NCBI GenBank assembly: GCA_002432565.1
Contig: DJFP01000002.1
Coordinates: 866 to 16,467 of the forward strand
Source of the DNA: Flavobacteriales bacterium UBA5869
GTDB lineage: Bacteria; Bacteroidota; Bacteroidia; Flavobacteriales_D; Crocinitomicaceae
Length of the DNA stretch: 15,602 bases
Direction of reading: 5' to 3'
Shown here: piece by piece, positions 14,902 to 15,602 of the stretch
How positions within the stretch are numbered: position 1 is the stretch's first letter
Layout: every line of letters starts with the position of its first letter
Notes under the pieces: generated by a model
The model's database searches: none
Seen by the model: only the letters and a program-made list of their open reading frames with translations
What the model was told of the DNA's origin: nothing
Translations under genes and position numbers: made by a program

Positions 14902-15602
14902 ATGAATAAAAAGCTCTTAGCCGAAATATGTAAAACACCCGGTGCTCCAGGATACGAAGACCGTGTAAGAAAATTGGTGCTGCGTGAAATTGAATCGCTT
15001 TGTGATAAAGTGGAAGTAGACAATATGGGGAATGTTTATGGGATCCGAAAAGGCAAGTCCGAACAATCCGTAATGATCGGAGCACATATGGACGAAATCG
15101 GGTTCATGGTTACCTATATTGATGACAAAGGATTTATCCGTTTCACCACTTTGGGAGGCTTTGATCCAAAGACATTGACTGCTCAGCGTGTGATTATTCA
15201 TGGAAAAGAGGATGTAATCGGGGTAATGGCATCGAAGCCTATTCACGTAATGACCCAGGACGAACGCAATAAAGTGGCTAAGCTTTCTGATTATTTCGTG
15301 GATACTGGTTTACCGGCTGAAAAGGTCAAAGAATTGGTTTCTATCGGTGATGTAATTACGCGTGAAAGAGAATTCATCGAAATGGGCGAGTGTTTTAACA
15401 GCAAATCACTGGATAACCGCCTGGCTGTTTTTATTGCAATCGAAGTACTTAAGTTGTTGAAGGGCAAAGAGCTTCCTCACGATGTTTACATGGTCTTCAC
15501 TGTTCAGGAAGAAGTAGGTATTCGCGGAGCAAATGTGGCTAGTTTGAAGATTAAACCGACTTTTGGTTTCGGATTGGATACAACCATTGCTTTTGATCTG
15601 CC
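14902..15602 (+). CDS. M42 family metalloaminopeptidase, C-terminus beyond window
   Basis: The frame is open from the ATG at 14902-14904 to the window end (233 codons), about two thirds of a typical ~350-residue M42 enzyme. M42 peptidases are cytosolic di-metal (Zn/Co) aminopeptidases that form large TET-type dodecamers and trim peptides left by proteolysis. The expected catalytic residues are visible in order: H62 and D64 in GAHMDEIGFMV (metal ligand and partner), D171 in SLDNRLAV (bridging metal ligand), E203 and E204 in QEEVGIRGA (catalytic base and ligand), and D226 in GLDTT (ligand). The final metal-binding His falls beyond the window. The start MNKKLLAEICKTPGAPGYED is typical. This is the only plus-strand gene; it is transcribed divergently from the T9SS repeat-protein gene. 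Substrate preference (Glu, Leu or Lys aminopeptidase) cannot be decided here. Confidence 0.95.
   Translation, partial: MNKKLLAEICKTPGAPGYEDRVRKLVLREIESLCDKVEVDNMGNVYGIRKGKSEQSVMIGAHMDEIGFMVTYIDDKGFIRFTTLGGFDPKTLTAQRVIIHGKEDVIGVMASKPIHVMTQDERNKVAKLSDYFVDTGLPAEKVKELVSIGDVITREREFIEMGECFNSKSLDNRLAVFIAIEVLKLLKGKELPHDVYMVFTVQEEVGIRGANVASLKIKPTFGFGLDTTIAFDL

Noticed and set aside
14849..15246. Minus-strand frames of 78 and 109 codons at the right edge
   Set aside because: They are antisense to the M42 peptidase, which carries all the expected catalytic residues in the covered part.

Overview
The window looks like a chromosomal segment of a Bacteroidota bacterium, most likely class Flavobacteriia. 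The family-level guess Crocinitomicaceae/Fluviicola is only an impression. The support is: two secreted proteins of type IX secretion (T9SS) style, one with a visible C-terminal sorting domain; a TonB-dependent receptor with a carboxypeptidase-regulatory-like N-terminus; an sdhCAB operon with a Bacteroidota-type b558 cytochrome; AT-rich intergenic DNA; and perfect copies of the Bacteroidota -7 promoter motif TAnnTTTG ahead of several genes. Twelve protein genes are supported. Eleven lie on the minus strand; only the partial M42 peptidase at the right edge is on the plus strand. No tRNA, rRNA, CRISPR array, transposase or phage gene is visible, and no gene-free stretch exceeds 300 bases (the longest is 1386-1622).

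Reading along the minus strand from right to left: a 718-residue secreted repeat protein (PCMD-like domain, PKD domain, three ~77-residue repeats, Ig-like domain, T9SS sorting domain); a TonB-dependent receptor whose predicted mRNA starts with a hairpin; a SCO1/SenC copper chaperone; a FucP/GluP-type sugar transporter with an unusual central insertion, followed by a good intrinsic terminator; then sdhC-sdhA-sdhB, encoding complex II. SdhC carries a large extra-membrane insertion, and a 32-bp perfect GC-rich palindrome separates sdhA from sdhB.

Immediately after sdhB comes the most interesting part. It holds a 75-residue signal-bearing peptide with four cysteines, a terminator/attenuator hairpin, a ~358-residue lipoprotein of DUF4221/beta-propeller type, and, overlapping it by 17 bases, a small lipoprotein with a thioredoxin-like CGSC motif. 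This arrangement resembles the NVEALA-type peptide plus 6-bladed-propeller lipoprotein cassettes of Bacteroidales, but the peptide lacks the NVEALA signature. I propose it as a small secreted-cysteine-peptide system with dedicated envelope partners; this is inference.

The left edge holds the N-terminal part of a secreted protein with a protease-associated (PA) domain, cut by the window end. The central genes support aerobic respiration (complex II and cytochrome oxidase assembly) and nutrient import. The flanks are surface or secreted proteins. The plus-strand M42 aminopeptidase is divergent from the 718-residue protein gene.
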